Translations under genes and position numbers: made by a program
The notes under the pieces: generated by a model
What the model saw: the letters and a program-made list of their open reading frames with translations, nothing else
Databases searched by the model: none
What the model was told of the DNA's origin: nothing
Shown: positions 23,834 to 33,527 of the stretch, piece by piece
Position numbering within the stretch: the stretch's first letter is position 1
Layout of the letters: every line of letters starts with the position of its first letter
Source of the DNA: Mycobacterium yunnanensis
GTDB lineage: Bacteria > Actinomycetota > Actinomycetes > Mycobacteriales > Mycobacteriaceae
DNA: 64,000 bases
NCBI RefSeq assembly: GCF_025823185.1
Contig: NZ_JACKVK010000001.1
Span: 442,846-506,845, forward strand
Direction: 5' to 3'

Positions 23834-23858
23834 GTTTATGGCACCTCGAGGCGGGCAA
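23834..23858 (+). promoter_or_regulatory. SigF-like promoter for the DUF6328 operon (GTTT, 15 bases, GGGCAA)
   Basis: GTTT at 23834-23837 precedes GGGCAA at 23853-23858 by 15 bases, and the start codon follows 44 bases downstream with AGGAGG in between. The rest of the 214-base gap between the STAS gene and this operon shows no other clear feature. Confidence 0.42.
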
Positions 23859-23901
23859 TCGCTCTTACCTCCGACGCAGGAGGCGGCGCAGGAGGTGGCA
23901 G

Positions 23902-24438
23902 GTGGACGTCGACCATCCCGAGGCCAACCAGGACTGGGATCGGTATGCACGGTCGGAGACCGAGGCCGAGCGCTTGGACCGCAACTGGTCGAACCTGCTG
24001 CAGGAACTCCGGGTGGTGCAGACCGGCGTGCAATTGCTCACCGGATTCTTGCTGACCCTGCCGTTCCAGCAGCGCTTCGAGATGCTGGACCGCACGATGC
24101 GCATGGTCTTCCTGGCCACCGTGACGTGTGCCGTTGCCGCGTCGATACTGCTGATCGCGCCGGTGGGCATCCACCGCATCCTCTTCCGCCAGCGGCGGCT
24201 CGTGTCGCTGGTGTCTGCCGCTCACCGACTGACCTACGCCGGGCTGCTCTTGCTGGGGCTGGCGCTGGTCGGGATGACCACGATCATCTTCGGTGCCGTC
24301 TCCGGCCAGTCCGCCGCCGTCGGCGCCGGTGCCGTCTCATTGGCCGGATTCACCGCGTTCTGGGTGGTGGTCCCGGTGTGGATGCGAGTTTCTCGACGGT
24401 CGGCCGGGGGTACTAGTGCGGCAGGCAAGGGAAAGTGA
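23902..24438 (+). CDS. DUF6328-like membrane protein
   Basis: This is a 178-residue protein from the GTG at 23902, chosen because AGGAGG lies six bases upstream; longer upstream readings are low-complexity arginine runs. A charged N-terminus (WDRYARSETEAERLDRNWSNLLQELRVVQTGVQLLTGFLL) runs into four hydrophobic segments (about 50-70, 72-95, 112-138, 142-165). This pattern is that of the DUF6328 family of actinobacterial membrane proteins of unknown function. The next gene starts nine bases after its stop, so they form an operon. Confidence 0.7.
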   Translation: MDVDHPEANQDWDRYARSETEAERLDRNWSNLLQELRVVQTGVQLLTGFLLTLPFQQRFEMLDRTMRMVFLATVTCAVAASILLIAPVGIHRILFRQRRLVSLVSAAHRLTYAGLLLLGLALVGMTTIIFGAVSGQSAAVGAGAVSLAGFTAFWVVVPVWMRVSRRSAGGTSAAGKGK

Positions 24439-24447
24439 GAACCGACC

Positions 24448-25936
<1,489 letters not shown>

Positions 25937-25937
<1 letters not shown>

Positions 25938-26758
25938 TGGGACGGCCACCGCTGAACAAGGACACCCGGTTGTGCATCTCGCTGGCCGCCCGACCCAGCA
26001 ACATCGGTACCCGGTTTCACAACCACCTCTACGACGTCCTCGGTCTCGACTTCGTCTACAAGGCGTTCACGACGACCGACATCGCCGCGGCCATCGGTGG
26101 CGTGCGGGCGCTCGGCATTCGCGGCTGTTCGGTGTCGATGCCGTTCAAGGAGGACGTCATTGCACTGGTCGACGAGGTGGAGGCGTCCGCACGGGCGATT
26201 CACTCGGTGAACACCATCGTCAACGACGACGGTTTCCTGCGAGCGTCCAACACCGACTACCTCGCCGTCCAGCGGCTCGTCGACGAGCACCACCTCGACG
26301 CGGCGTCGCGGGTGATGATCCGCGGTAGCGGCGGCATGGCCAGCGCCGTCGGCGCAGCGTTCCGCGACCGTGGCTTCGCATCGGGCATCGTGATCGCCCG
26401 CAACGTCGACAGCGGACGGGCACTCGCCGAGCGACTCGGCTACGACTACGCCGAGGAGGTCGGTTCGCACCTCGCCGACGTCATCGTCAACGTGACGCCG
26501 ATCGGAATGGCCGGGGCGCCGGAGTCCTCGGAGAAGGCCTTCGACGACGCCATGATCGCGCACGCCAACACGGTGTTCGACGTCGTCGCGCTGCCGTCGG
26601 AGACGCCGCTCATCCAGGCCGCCCGCGCTGCGGGGGTTCACGTGGTGACGGGCGCCGAGGTGATCGCGCTGCAGGCCGCCGAGCAGTTCGAGCGCTACAC
26701 CGGGGTGCGTCCGACCGCCGAGCAGGTCGCCGAGGCGTCGGCGATCTCTCGAGCCTGA
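25937..26758 (+). CDS. Shikimate 5-dehydrogenase-like oxidoreductase
   Basis: This 273-residue protein has the AroE fold. The N-terminal substrate domain includes GIRGCSVSMPFKEDVIALVDE with the catalytic Lys, and IHSVNTIVNDDGFLRASNTDY with the Asn and Asp ligands. The nucleotide site is IRGSGGMASAVGAAF, less canonical than GAGG. It is likely a YdiB or quinate/shikimate-type relative rather than the main AroE, because the N-terminal strand differs (CISLAARPSNIGTRFHN). It starts one base inside the acetyltransferase stop, so it is coupled to it. It is convergent with the arrestin-like gene. Confidence 0.82.
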
Positions 26759-26760
26759 GC

Positions 26761-27666
26761 TCAGGGGGCGTTGACGACGGTGATCGGGCGGCGCACCCGC
26801 TCCAGCGAGTGCCCGCCGAAGCCCTCGTACATCAAGCGGGCCTGCACGAACCAGTTGATCGACGAGTGCACCGCGGCTGCGGTCGGCGGCGCGTCGTCGG
26901 GAAGCCTGACCTCGAACGGGTATTCCACCGGCGTCCCGGCGCGCAACCGAATGTGCTTGTCGAGCTGGACGATTCGACCGTCGAGCTGACTGCCGGGACC
27001 CGGTGTGCGGGTCAGCGGGTGCGATTCGCGCTCGCGCTGCCAGGACACCGCGAGGTCGCCGTCGGGCAGGTCGACGGTGGGCGTCAGCGTCACGTGGCCG
27101 GTGACGGTCTCGCCCGCCCGCCAGACCGGCTTGGACAACCCGAGGTCGACGACGGTCTCGGCGTCCCCCGAGACGCGCTCGAGTGGTTCCAGATAGGACT
27201 CGACGTCGCCGCTGCCGATGCGCACGGCGAACTCGTCCCGGGCCTGCGCATCCGCGCCCTCGCGGTCGACGGTCACGCGGCATTCCCAGCGCGCGATCTC
27301 CGGCGCGGACGCGGGCGCCCAGGAGGGGATGCGGAACGTCGAGGACGCCCCGGTGAACTCTCCGGTGGCGACGGGAAGGTCGTCGACGACGACGCTCACC
27401 CAGTCGTCGGTGTCGCGGTCACCGCCGTAGTTCGTGCCCACCTCACCCGCGGTCCAGACCGTGTCGTTACCCCGTGCCGCAACGGAGTCCACCCGCCCCG
27501 CCCAGTGGTATTGGTAGAAGTTCACGTAGCCCCAGTCCAGCCGGGCGGTCCTGACCTTGGTGACGGGTCGGTCCGTGGTGACGGTGGCGGTGACGGTTTG
27601 CCGCGGCTGCAGCACGTTCGGCGTCGTCGTGACGACGACGCCGCCCGAGCGGTTGAAGAGTCCCAC
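26761..27666 (-). CDS. Conserved protein with arrestin-like beta-sandwich pattern
   Basis: This 301-residue cytoplasmic protein has no signal peptide or membrane segment. Two beta-rich halves alternate strands (VVVTTTPNVLQPRQTVTATV early; PVWRAGETVTGHVTLTP in the second half), ending in INWFVQARLMYEGFGGHSLER. That layout recalls Spo0M/arrestin-fold proteins, but I cannot name a family with confidence. It is followed on the same strand by a small membrane protein and an LpqN-type lipoprotein, so it may be the third gene of an envelope-associated cluster: lipoprotein, membrane protein, this protein. Confidence 0.55.
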   Translation of the reverse strand: MGLFNRSGGVVVTTTPNVLQPRQTVTATVTTDRPVTKVRTARLDWGYVNFYQYHWAGRVDSVAARGNDTVWTAGEVGTNYGGDRDTDDWVSVVVDDLPVATGEFTGASSTFRIPSWAPASAPEIARWECRVTVDREGADAQARDEFAVRIGSGDVESYLEPLERVSGDAETVVDLGLSKPVWRAGETVTGHVTLTPTVDLPDGDLAVSWQRERESHPLTRTPGPGSQLDGRIVQLDKHIRLRAGTPVEYPFEVRLPDDAPPTAAAVHSSINWFVQARLMYEGFGGHSLERVRRPITVVNAP

Positions 27667-27673
27667 GGCCCTC

Positions 27674-28063
27674 CTACTTCTTCTCGAACTTGGCGCGGGT
27701 GGCGGCGTACTCCTCGGGGTGGTGCTTCTTCTGGTGGTTGCGCATCGGCCAGAACAGCACCCACAGCACCGGATAGACCGTCACGTAGAACAGCAGCTGG
27801 AACAGCCCGCCGACCAGAACTGCGAACACCCAGCCGGGGTAGATCAGAATCAGGCAGAACTGGATGAACTGCTTGAGCACCACCGGATAGCCGTCGGCCA
27901 TCGACCAGACGAGGCGCGGGCTCAACATGTGGAGGAAGCGCCGCCACTTCGACTGCTGCGCCTCGGCCTCGGCCTGCGCGGCGCTGACGTCGCGGCCATG
28001 TTCCTCCCTGGTCAGCCCGCGCTGGGGTTGCGGAGGTTCCAGGGGTGGCTCCCCGAGCGTCAT
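27674..28063 (-). CDS. Small membrane protein of unknown function
   Basis: This 129-residue protein has a hydrophilic acidic N-terminus (QRGLTREEHGRDVSAAQAEAE) and one long hydrophobic region (about 62-105, possibly two helices: VVLKQFIQFCLILIYPGW and LFQLLFYVTVYPVLWVLF). The tail is basic and rich in His and Lys (MRNHQKKHHPEEYAATRAK). The start at 28063 overlaps the stop of the lipoprotein gene as ATGA, and the arrestin-like gene begins seven bases after its stop. I do not recognise the family. Confidence 0.6.
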   Translation of the reverse strand: MTLGEPPLEPPQPQRGLTREEHGRDVSAAQAEAEAQQSKWRRFLHMLSPRLVWSMADGYPVVLKQFIQFCLILIYPGWVFAVLVGGLFQLLFYVTVYPVLWVLFWPMRNHQKKHHPEEYAATRAKFEKK

Positions 28064-28764
28064 GGCGTGATCTTCGTTTCTTCGTCGATCTTCGAGGTGG
28101 CCGTCATCAGCGGGTTGACCTGGTCCTCGTTGCCCTGGGCGTTGAGCTGAAGCACGAAGATGCCGTTGCCGTCGGCGGCCGGAATGACCACGGTCTTCTG
28201 CGCGATGAGCTTCTTGGTGCCGTCCTTCACGTATGTCGCACCGATTTGATAGGCGTCGAAGCCGCCGAGTTTCGCGTCGCCGCCCTCGCCCGCGCTCTCG
28301 TAACCGGGAAGGTTCTTGAGCTCACCCGGCGCGTACTCGAAGATCTTGGCCGGGTCGACGTCCCCGGTCAGCCTCGACATCACCGAGACGATGGTCGGCG
28401 GGTCGGCCGCCATCGAGGGATCGGTGAAGACGATCGCGTCGTAGGCACCCGTGGGCGTCTTGGGTCCGGCGTCGGCCCATCCTTCGGGCGGCGGCATGGT
28501 GATCGTCGGGGTGCCGGGATCGCCACGCCTAACCGGTGTCTCGGTGATGCCGTTGTCCTTGATGTAGTCGGCGATCGTCTCGTTGGCGCCGGCCTGAGTC
28601 GACGTCGGGGCCGCGCTGCTGGTGGTGGCGCTGCGGCTGGCCGAACTGCTCGACGACGAGGACGACGACGATTCCGTCGTGGACTTCGACCCGCATCCCG
28701 CGAGGGTCAGCCCCAGCGCGACGAGGGCGACGGCGCAACCCGCGACCGTACTGTGCGTTCTCAT
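28060..28764 (-). CDS. LpqN/LpqT-family lipoprotein
   Basis: This is a 234-residue lipoprotein. The signal (MRTHSTVAGCAVALVALG) ends in the lipobox LTLAGC. A serine/threonine-rich linker follows (residues about 26-58). The globular domain has NGITETPVRRGDPGTPTITM and PPPEGWADAGPKTP, which are LpqN/LpqT landmarks, and ends with FVLQLNAQGNEDQVNPLM. These proteins sit on the outer face of the membrane; LpqT and LpqN are linked to the host or to cell-wall lipid handling in M. tuberculosis. The gene heads a three-gene run and diverges from another lipoprotein gene at 28837. Confidence 0.82.
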   Translation of the reverse strand: MRTHSTVAGCAVALVALGLTLAGCGSKSTTESSSSSSSSSSASRSATTSSAAPTSTQAGANETIADYIKDNGITETPVRRGDPGTPTITMPPPEGWADAGPKTPTGAYDAIVFTDPSMAADPPTIVSVMSRLTGDVDPAKIFEYAPGELKNLPGYESAGEGGDAKLGGFDAYQIGATYVKDGTKKLIAQKTVVIPAADGNGIFVLQLNAQGNEDQVNPLMTATSKIDEETKITP

Positions 28765-28836
28765 CTGGTCCCCTCTTCGTCGGCGTTTTGTGAACGTACA
28801 CGGCGGTCGCCCCCGGTGAGCGTGATACGAAGGTGC

Positions 28837-29487
28837 ATGCGCGTCGTCGCGTGGTGTCTGGCGGTCGTCGCGTCCCTCGTCGCCTGCTCGCCCGCGCCCG
28901 GACCGACCGCGGTGTCGAATCCGCCCGCCGCGAGCGCAGGCGCCGACCCCGCCCGGGTGGACCGCGTCCGTGCCGATCTGCCAACGGATTACGAGTTCAC
29001 CCCGCTGCCCGCCCGTGCCGAACCGATCGCCCTGTGGGGCATTGGCGCGCAGTGGGTCGCCGACCCGCCCTCCTGTGCTGGGCTCGGCGACCCCGGGGCC
29101 GGCGCACCGGTTCGCGGCTGGTCGGCGTCCGGCCCGGGAGGCATCGTCTACGCGGTCGTGGCCGACGCACCGGCCACCGTCGACCAGGCGCTGGTCGACG
29201 CGTGTGGCACGTGGCGGGTGTCGGCCACGCACACCTCGGGGGCGGTCGGCGTCGTCCCGTCGCCGCCCGCCGACGGCGTAGCCACGCTTGGCTTGTCCGC
29301 CGAGGTCACCACGACGGTCGAGGGTGGCACCGAAACACGTTCGCACGCGGAGACATTCGTCGCCTACCTGGGGCAGCACGTTGCCTACGTCACCGTGGTG
29401 ACCGACCCGGGATCGTCCGCGGCGCCGCTGGCACCGGGCTTCGCCTACGACCTGCTCGCCAAGACCGTGGCGGCGGTTCGCGGGTGA
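28837..29487 (+). CDS. Lipoprotein with DUF5642-like sensor fold
   Basis: This 216-residue protein has a short signal and lipobox (MRVVAWCLAVVASLVACSP). The body contains LPTDYEFTPLPARAEP, PPSCAGLGDPGAG, a Cys pair, and GQHVAYVTVVTDPG near the end, a pattern shared with the following gene and with mycobacterial lipoproteins carrying the DUF5642/PknH-sensor-like domain. It probably binds something at the cell surface; the ligand is unknown. The next gene, a paralogue by shape, begins 28 bases after its stop, so they may be an operon made by duplication. Confidence 0.7.
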   Translation: MRVVAWCLAVVASLVACSPAPGPTAVSNPPAASAGADPARVDRVRADLPTDYEFTPLPARAEPIALWGIGAQWVADPPSCAGLGDPGAGAPVRGWSASGPGGIVYAVVADAPATVDQALVDACGTWRVSATHTSGAVGVVPSPPADGVATLGLSAEVTTTVEGGTETRSHAETFVAYLGQHVAYVTVVTDPGSSAAPLAPGFAYDLLAKTVAAVRG

Positions 29488-29515
29488 CGAGCCGCGGCCG
29501 GGTAGATTGGCCGCG

Positions 29516-30187
29516 ATGTCCAGGACGCCGTTCTCGATCTTCGTCTGCTCGGCCGTTGCGATCGCCGTGGCCGGATGCTCGACCTCGGCGCCGCCGGACG
29601 AGTCGAAGGCCGACATCTCCAAGGTGCTCGACACCAAGACCAGCTTCGGCCCGGAATTCAAGGTCAGCACCGTGGCGCCGACGGGCATCGACCCGCGTTT
29701 GCTTGCGCAGCAACCTCTTCCGCCCGGCACGGTGTTCGATCCGCCGGACTGCGCGAAGGTGGCGCTGGGCACCACGGTGCCGCCGGGTCTGGAGGGCAAC
29801 ATGGCCGCCACGACCGCCGAAGGCGACGGCAACCGGTTCATCGCCATCGCGCTGGAGACCTCCGAGACGCTGCCGATGCCCGATCCGGGTGACGCGTGCA
29901 AGAAGGTGGCCTTCGCTGGCGGTGGCCTGCGCGGCCTGGTGGAGGTCGTGGAAGCGCCGACCATCGACGGGGTGCGCACCCTCGGCACCCACCGCGTCGT
30001 GCAGACGGTGGTCGGCGGCAAGCCCGCCACGGGGGAGATCTACAACTACCTTGCCGACTTCTCGACGTTTCGGGTGATCGTCACCGCCAATCCGCTGGTC
30101 GAGGCCGGCAAGCCGGTCGTCCCCGTGAACACGGAGCGCGCTCGGGACCTGCTGACCACGGCGGTGAAGGACGTGCGGGGGAGCTAG
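29516..30187 (+). CDS. Lipoprotein of Rv0999 type
   Basis: This 223-residue lipoprotein has a signal and lipobox IAVAGC. The mature part includes FKVSTVAPTGIDPRLL, FDPPDCAKVALG, GDACKKVAFAGGG and FSTFRVIVTANPLVEAG, so two Cys are available for a disulfide. The position between the cAMP-linked acetyltransferase and the alkB-like gene corresponds to Rv0999 in M. tuberculosis, which supports orthology. Function unknown. The ATG at 29516 gives a compact leader. The stop overlaps the convergent alkB-like gene by four bases. Confidence 0.7.
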   Translation: MSRTPFSIFVCSAVAIAVAGCSTSAPPDESKADISKVLDTKTSFGPEFKVSTVAPTGIDPRLLAQQPLPPGTVFDPPDCAKVALGTTVPPGLEGNMAATTAEGDGNRFIAIALETSETLPMPDPGDACKKVAFAGGGLRGLVEVVEAPTIDGVRTLGTHRVVQTVVGGKPATGEIYNYLADFSTFRVIVTANPLVEAGKPVVPVNTERARDLLTTAVKDVRGS

Positions 30188-30822
30188 CGCACGTCGCGCG
30201 GGCGGAACTGGATGCTGATCCGCGGACCGGTGGGCTTGGTGGTCTTGGGCACGGCGTGTTCCCACGTGCGCTGGCAAGAGCCGCCCATGACGATCAGGTC
30301 GCCGTGGCTCTGGGGCAGCCGCAGCGACCGGCCGCCCGAACGAGGTCGTAGCGCCAGTACCCGCGTCGCGCCGAGGCTGAGGATGGCGACCATGGTGTCC
30401 TCGGTGCTGCTGCGGCCGACGGTGTCCCCGTGCCAGGCGACGCTGTCGTTGCCGTCGCGGTAGAGGCACAACCCCGCCGAGGTGAAGGGTTCGCCGAGTT
30501 CGCCTGCGTAGATGTCGTTGAGCCGCACCCTCAGTCGCGCGATCTCGGGGTGCGGGGCGGGTTCGGAGATCAAGTCGTGGAAGCTGACCAGACGTGGCAC
30601 GTCGAGCACCCGGTCGTACATCTGGCGCCGTTCGGACCGCCACGGAATGGCGGTCATCAGATCGTCGAAGAGATCCCCGGAGCGTCCGTGCCCGCCCGAG
30701 AGCCAGCCCGCACGGACGTCGACCCAGGCGCCGTCGCCCAACTCGCGGCGCTCGTCGTGGCCGAACAGTGCATCCTGAATCGCGAGATCGATTCCCGTCA
30801 CGCCCTCCAGGTTATCGCACAC
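30184..30822 (-). CDS. AlkB-like 2-oxoglutarate/Fe(II) dioxygenase (Rv1000c type)
   Basis: This 212-residue protein has the AlkB jelly-roll ligands. The HxD pair is in VAWHGDTVGRS, the distal His in RTWEHAVPKTTK and the 2-oxoglutarate-binding Arg pair in GPRISIQFRPRDVR. A YRDGNDSVAWH lead-in is typical of AlkB homologues that repair alkylated bases by oxidative demethylation. The GTG start at 30822 gives the longest form; a GTG at 30801 (VTGIDLAIQD) is close behind a GGAGG and may be used instead. The next gene upstream on the same strand is soxR, ten bases away, which suggests joint expression under redox stress. Confidence 0.85.
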   Translation of the reverse strand: MCDNLEGVTGIDLAIQDALFGHDERRELGDGAWVDVRAGWLSGGHGRSGDLFDDLMTAIPWRSERRQMYDRVLDVPRLVSFHDLISEPAPHPEIARLRVRLNDIYAGELGEPFTSAGLCLYRDGNDSVAWHGDTVGRSSTEDTMVAILSLGATRVLALRPRSGGRSLRLPQSHGDLIVMGGSCQRTWEHAVPKTTKPTGPRISIQFRPRDVR

Positions 30823-30832
30823 CCGTTCGAAT

Positions 30833-31264
30833 CTACAGCTTGACGGCGCCGGGTCCGCTGCTGGCGAGGACGTCGCCCGGGTTGGTCAGCAGACAGGTCT
30901 TCAAGCTGAGACAGCCGCAGCCGATGCAGCCGGCGAGGTTGTCGCGCAGGCGCTGCAGGTGCAGGATCCGCTGGTCGAGATCGGCCCGCCAGCCAGCCGA
31001 GAGTCGGGCCCAGTCCTTGCTGGTGGGGACGCGGTCGGCCGGCAAGGTGGACAGGGCCTCCCGGATGCGTGCCAGCGGTATGCCCAGGCGCTGCGACATC
31101 CGGATGAACGCCACCCGGCGCAGGGTCTCGCGCGCGTAGCGGCGTTGGTTGCCCGACGTGCGTCTGCTGACGATCAGGCCCTCGCGCTCGTAGAAGTGCA
31201 GGGCGGAGACCGCGACGCCGCTGCGCTGGCTCAACTCGCCGGGGGTCAACTCGACCACGTCCAT
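30833..31264 (-). CDS. soxR: Redox-sensitive MerR-family regulator SoxR
   Basis: This 143-residue MerR-type protein has the winged helix ([22 protein letters not shown], then [18 protein letters not shown]) and the SoxR iron-sulfur signature near the C-terminus, [12 protein letters not shown], which holds a [2Fe-2S] cluster oxidised by redox-active compounds. Length and motifs are normal. In actinobacteria SoxR usually controls quinone reductases or monooxygenases rather than soxS. It is divergent from arcA with 46 bases between starts, and an imperfect dyad at 31266-31285 is the likely operator. The alkB-like gene lies downstream. Confidence 0.9.
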   Translation of the reverse strand: MDVVELTPGELSQRSGVAVSALHFYEREGLIVSRRTSGNQRRYARETLRRVAFIRMSQRLGIPLARIREALSTLPADRVPTSKDWARLSAGWRADLDQRILHLQRLRDNLAGCIGCGCLSLKTCLLTNPGDVLASSGPGAVKL

Positions 31265-31265
31265 G

Positions 31266-31285
31266 ACCTAAACAATAGTTGGGGT
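31266..31285. promoter_or_regulatory. Candidate SoxR/MerR operator (ACCTAAAC-AATA-GTTGGGGT)
   Basis: An 8-bp imperfect dyad (six of eight positions pair) with a four-base centre lies between the divergent soxR and arcA starts, two bases before the soxR ATG. Geometry fits a MerR-family operator. The close fit to soxR suggests autoregulation; control of arcA is possible. Confidence 0.4.
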
Positions 31286-31310
31286 GAGGATTCGCGTTAC
31301 GGTGCTAGCC

Positions 31311-32516
31311 ATGACAGCCACGACGCTGGGCGCGAATTCTGAGGTGGGACCGCTGCGTGTGGTCATCCTGCACCGTCCTGGGCCCGAACTTCAGCGCCTC
31401 ACCCCGCGCAACAACGACCGGCTGCTGTTCGACGGGATGCCGTGGGTGGCGCGGGCGCAGGAGGAACACGATGCGTTCGCCGCGCTGTTGCGATCTCGCG
31501 GCGTCGAGGTGCTTCTGCTGGCGGACCTGCTGACCGAGGCGCTGGCCAGTGGTGCGGCGAGGATGCAGGGCATCGCCGCGGCCGTGGACAGCAGGCGACT
31601 GGGTTTGCCGCTGGCCCAAGAGCTCTCGGCTTACCTTCGCACCCTCGAGGTCGAGCCGCTGGCGCGAATCCTCATGGCGGGCATGACGTTCAACGAACTC
31701 CCGTTCCTCGGTGGCGAGCTGTCGTTGGTGCAGCGCATGCATCACGACGCCGACTTCGTCATCGAACCGCTGCCGAATCTGTTGTTCACCCGCGACTCGT
31801 CGTTCTGGATCGGGCCGCGGGTGGCCATCACGTCGCTGGCGCTGCCCGCGCGTATCCGGGAGACGTCGCTGACCGATCTGATCTATGCCCACCACCCGCG
31901 GTTCCTCGGGGTGCGGCGGGCATACGAGTCGCGGTCGGCTCCCGTCGAGGGCGGCGACGTGCTGCTGCTGGCGCCTGGCGTCGTGGCCGTCGGCGTGGGG
32001 GAGCGGACCACGCCGGCAGGTGCCGAGGCGTTGGCGCGCAGCCTGTTCGACGACGGTTTAGCGCACACCGTACTGGCCGTGCCGATCGCTCAGGAGCGCG
32101 CGCAGATGCACCTCGACACGGTGTGCACGATGGTCGATGTGGACGCCGTGGTGATGTACCCGAACATCGTGGATTCGTTGTCGGCGTTCACCATTCGGCA
32201 GAAGTCCGATGGTGTGTCGATCGCCAGCGCGGCACCGTTCGTCGAGGCTGCGGCCGACGCCATGGGGATCGGCAAGCTGCGGGTGATCGACACGGGCCTC
32301 GACCCCGTGACCGCCGAGCGTGAGCAGTGGGATGACGGCAACAACACCCTGGCGTTGGCGCCCGGCGTGGTGGTGGCCTACGAGCGCAACACCGAAACCA
32401 ATGCCCGCCTTGCCGATTCGGGCGTCGAGGTGTTGCCGATCTCGGCTTCGGAGCTGGGTACCGGGCGTGGCGGCCCGCGCTGTATGTCGTGTCCGGTCGC
32501 CCGCGACCCGCTGTAG
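31311..32516 (+). CDS. arcA: Arginine deiminase
   Basis: This 401-residue enzyme hydrolyses arginine to citrulline and ammonia. Family motifs are [36 protein letters not shown] with the GGD substrate loop, a [11 protein letters not shown] with the catalytic His, and the nucleophilic Cys in [16 protein letters not shown]. The ATG at 31311 gives the usual length; an in-frame GTG at 31284 would only add nine residues. No arcB or arcC is adjacent, as in M. tuberculosis, so it probably serves arginine use or ammonia production rather than fermentation. It is divergent from soxR. Confidence 0.93.
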   Translation: MTATTLGANSEVGPLRVVILHRPGPELQRLTPRNNDRLLFDGMPWVARAQEEHDAFAALLRSRGVEVLLLADLLTEALASGAARMQGIAAAVDSRRLGLPLAQELSAYLRTLEVEPLARILMAGMTFNELPFLGGELSLVQRMHHDADFVIEPLPNLLFTRDSSFWIGPRVAITSLALPARIRETSLTDLIYAHHPRFLGVRRAYESRSAPVEGGDVLLLAPGVVAVGVGERTTPAGAEALARSLFDDGLAHTVLAVPIAQERAQMHLDTVCTMVDVDAVVMYPNIVDSLSAFTIRQKSDGVSIASAAPFVEAAADAMGIGKLRVIDTGLDPVTAEREQWDDGNNTLALAPGVVVAYERNTETNARLADSGVEVLPISASELGTGRGGPRCMSCPVARDPL

Positions 32517-32529
32517 CTTTCCGCGCGCG

Positions 32530-32592
32530 CGTTGAAACTGCGTCCAGGGTCGTGATTCCTCGGTGATCACGACCGTCGACGCAGTCTCAACG
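32530..32592. terminator. Long imperfect inverted repeat between arcA and the AbiEi-like gene
   Basis: Arms of 27 bases at 32530-32556 and 32566-32592 differ at only three positions and are separated by nine bases. The right arm covers the last codons and stop of the convergent minus-strand gene. Position at two converging 3' ends suits a bidirectional terminator. No T-run is present, as is usual for mycobacteria. Confidence 0.5.
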
Positions 32593-33427
32593 GTCGGCCG
32601 CGTTGCGCGAAGGCATCCGCCGTTCGTCTGACGATGTACGCGCGGGAGTGCTCCGCGACGACGTGCAGGTCGAACCAGCCTTGGCGCGCAACCATTTCGT
32701 TGCGCCCGATGTCGTGGACGTAGCGTTTGCGGTCGGTGAGATGCTGAGAGCCGTCAAAGTCGGCGGCAACCAGGATGTCTTCCCAACCCATGTCGAGGAC
32801 GGCCTTATAGACCCCGTCGGTCACCGGTATCTGCGTGGTAGGTCGTGGGAAGCCGGCGTCACAGTAGAGCAGTCGCAGCCAGGTCTCCTTCGGAGATTGG
32901 CCACCCGGGTCCATGAGGCCGATGGCTGTTGGCGCCCGCCTGAGGCCGCGGGCGCGCGGATGACGGGTGAGAAGGGCCAGAGCGTCATCGGCCGATAGAT
33001 GGGTCGCGGCGGCGAGGGCATCCAAATGCCGAACCGCCTCGTCGCGTCGGAGATGCCGCGCCAGGTCGGCGGCGGTGCGTGCGGGTGTGGTGACGAGTAG
33101 TCCGCCAACCGCCATGACCTCATCGGAGTCGATGCGCTCGTTTCGCGCGATGATTCCGGTGGGCGAGCGGTCTCGGCGGGCGATCAGCTCGATCGGGGTG
33201 TCTGCGCGGATCCACTGCGCTCCGTGTATGGCGGCAGCCGCACGGCCGGCGACGATGCCGTCCCGACCAGACCACAACCAGGCGCCGACGGTGCGCGCCC
33301 GCAGGGACGCCGCCGTCGACTTCGGCGCGTAGACGCCGGGAAAGAGTGGCGCGTAGTTCCACCGCAGTTGGCCGCGTGTGAGTCGCCCGGAGGCCAACCG
33401 TTCGCTGCCGACGAAGACTTCGTCCAT
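32567..33427 (-). CDS. AbiEi antitoxin-like / DUF559 protein
   Basis: This 286-residue protein has the shape of a large mycobacterial family. The N-terminal winged-helix half resembles AbiEi antitoxins (SGRLTRGQLRWNYAPLFPGVYAP, then VGAWLWSGRDGIVAGRAAAAIHGAQW). The C-terminal half has the DUF559/Vsr-like endonuclease fold with a PKETWLRLLYCDAGFPRPTTQ and ILVAADFDGSQHL, whose Asp-Gly-Xaa-Gln may take the place of the usual nuclease D-E-K cluster. No AbiEii toxin partner is beside it. It is absent at this point from the M. tuberculosis order, so it is a mobile or strain-specific insert. The target is unknown. Confidence 0.75.
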   Translation of the reverse strand: MDEVFVGSERLASGRLTRGQLRWNYAPLFPGVYAPKSTAASLRARTVGAWLWSGRDGIVAGRAAAAIHGAQWIRADTPIELIARRDRSPTGIIARNERIDSDEVMAVGGLLVTTPARTAADLARHLRRDEAVRHLDALAAATHLSADDALALLTRHPRARGLRRAPTAIGLMDPGGQSPKETWLRLLYCDAGFPRPTTQIPVTDGVYKAVLDMGWEDILVAADFDGSQHLTDRKRYVHDIGRNEMVARQGWFDLHVVAEHSRAYIVRRTADAFAQRGRPLRLRRRS

Positions 33428-33527
33428 GCCGCGATGGTGGGTACGTCCTACGACAAATCGGCGCCCTGCCGTCGAGATTGCACTGAGGGTTGTGGATAAC
33501 TCAAAAGTGCGACCAAATGCGCAGACG

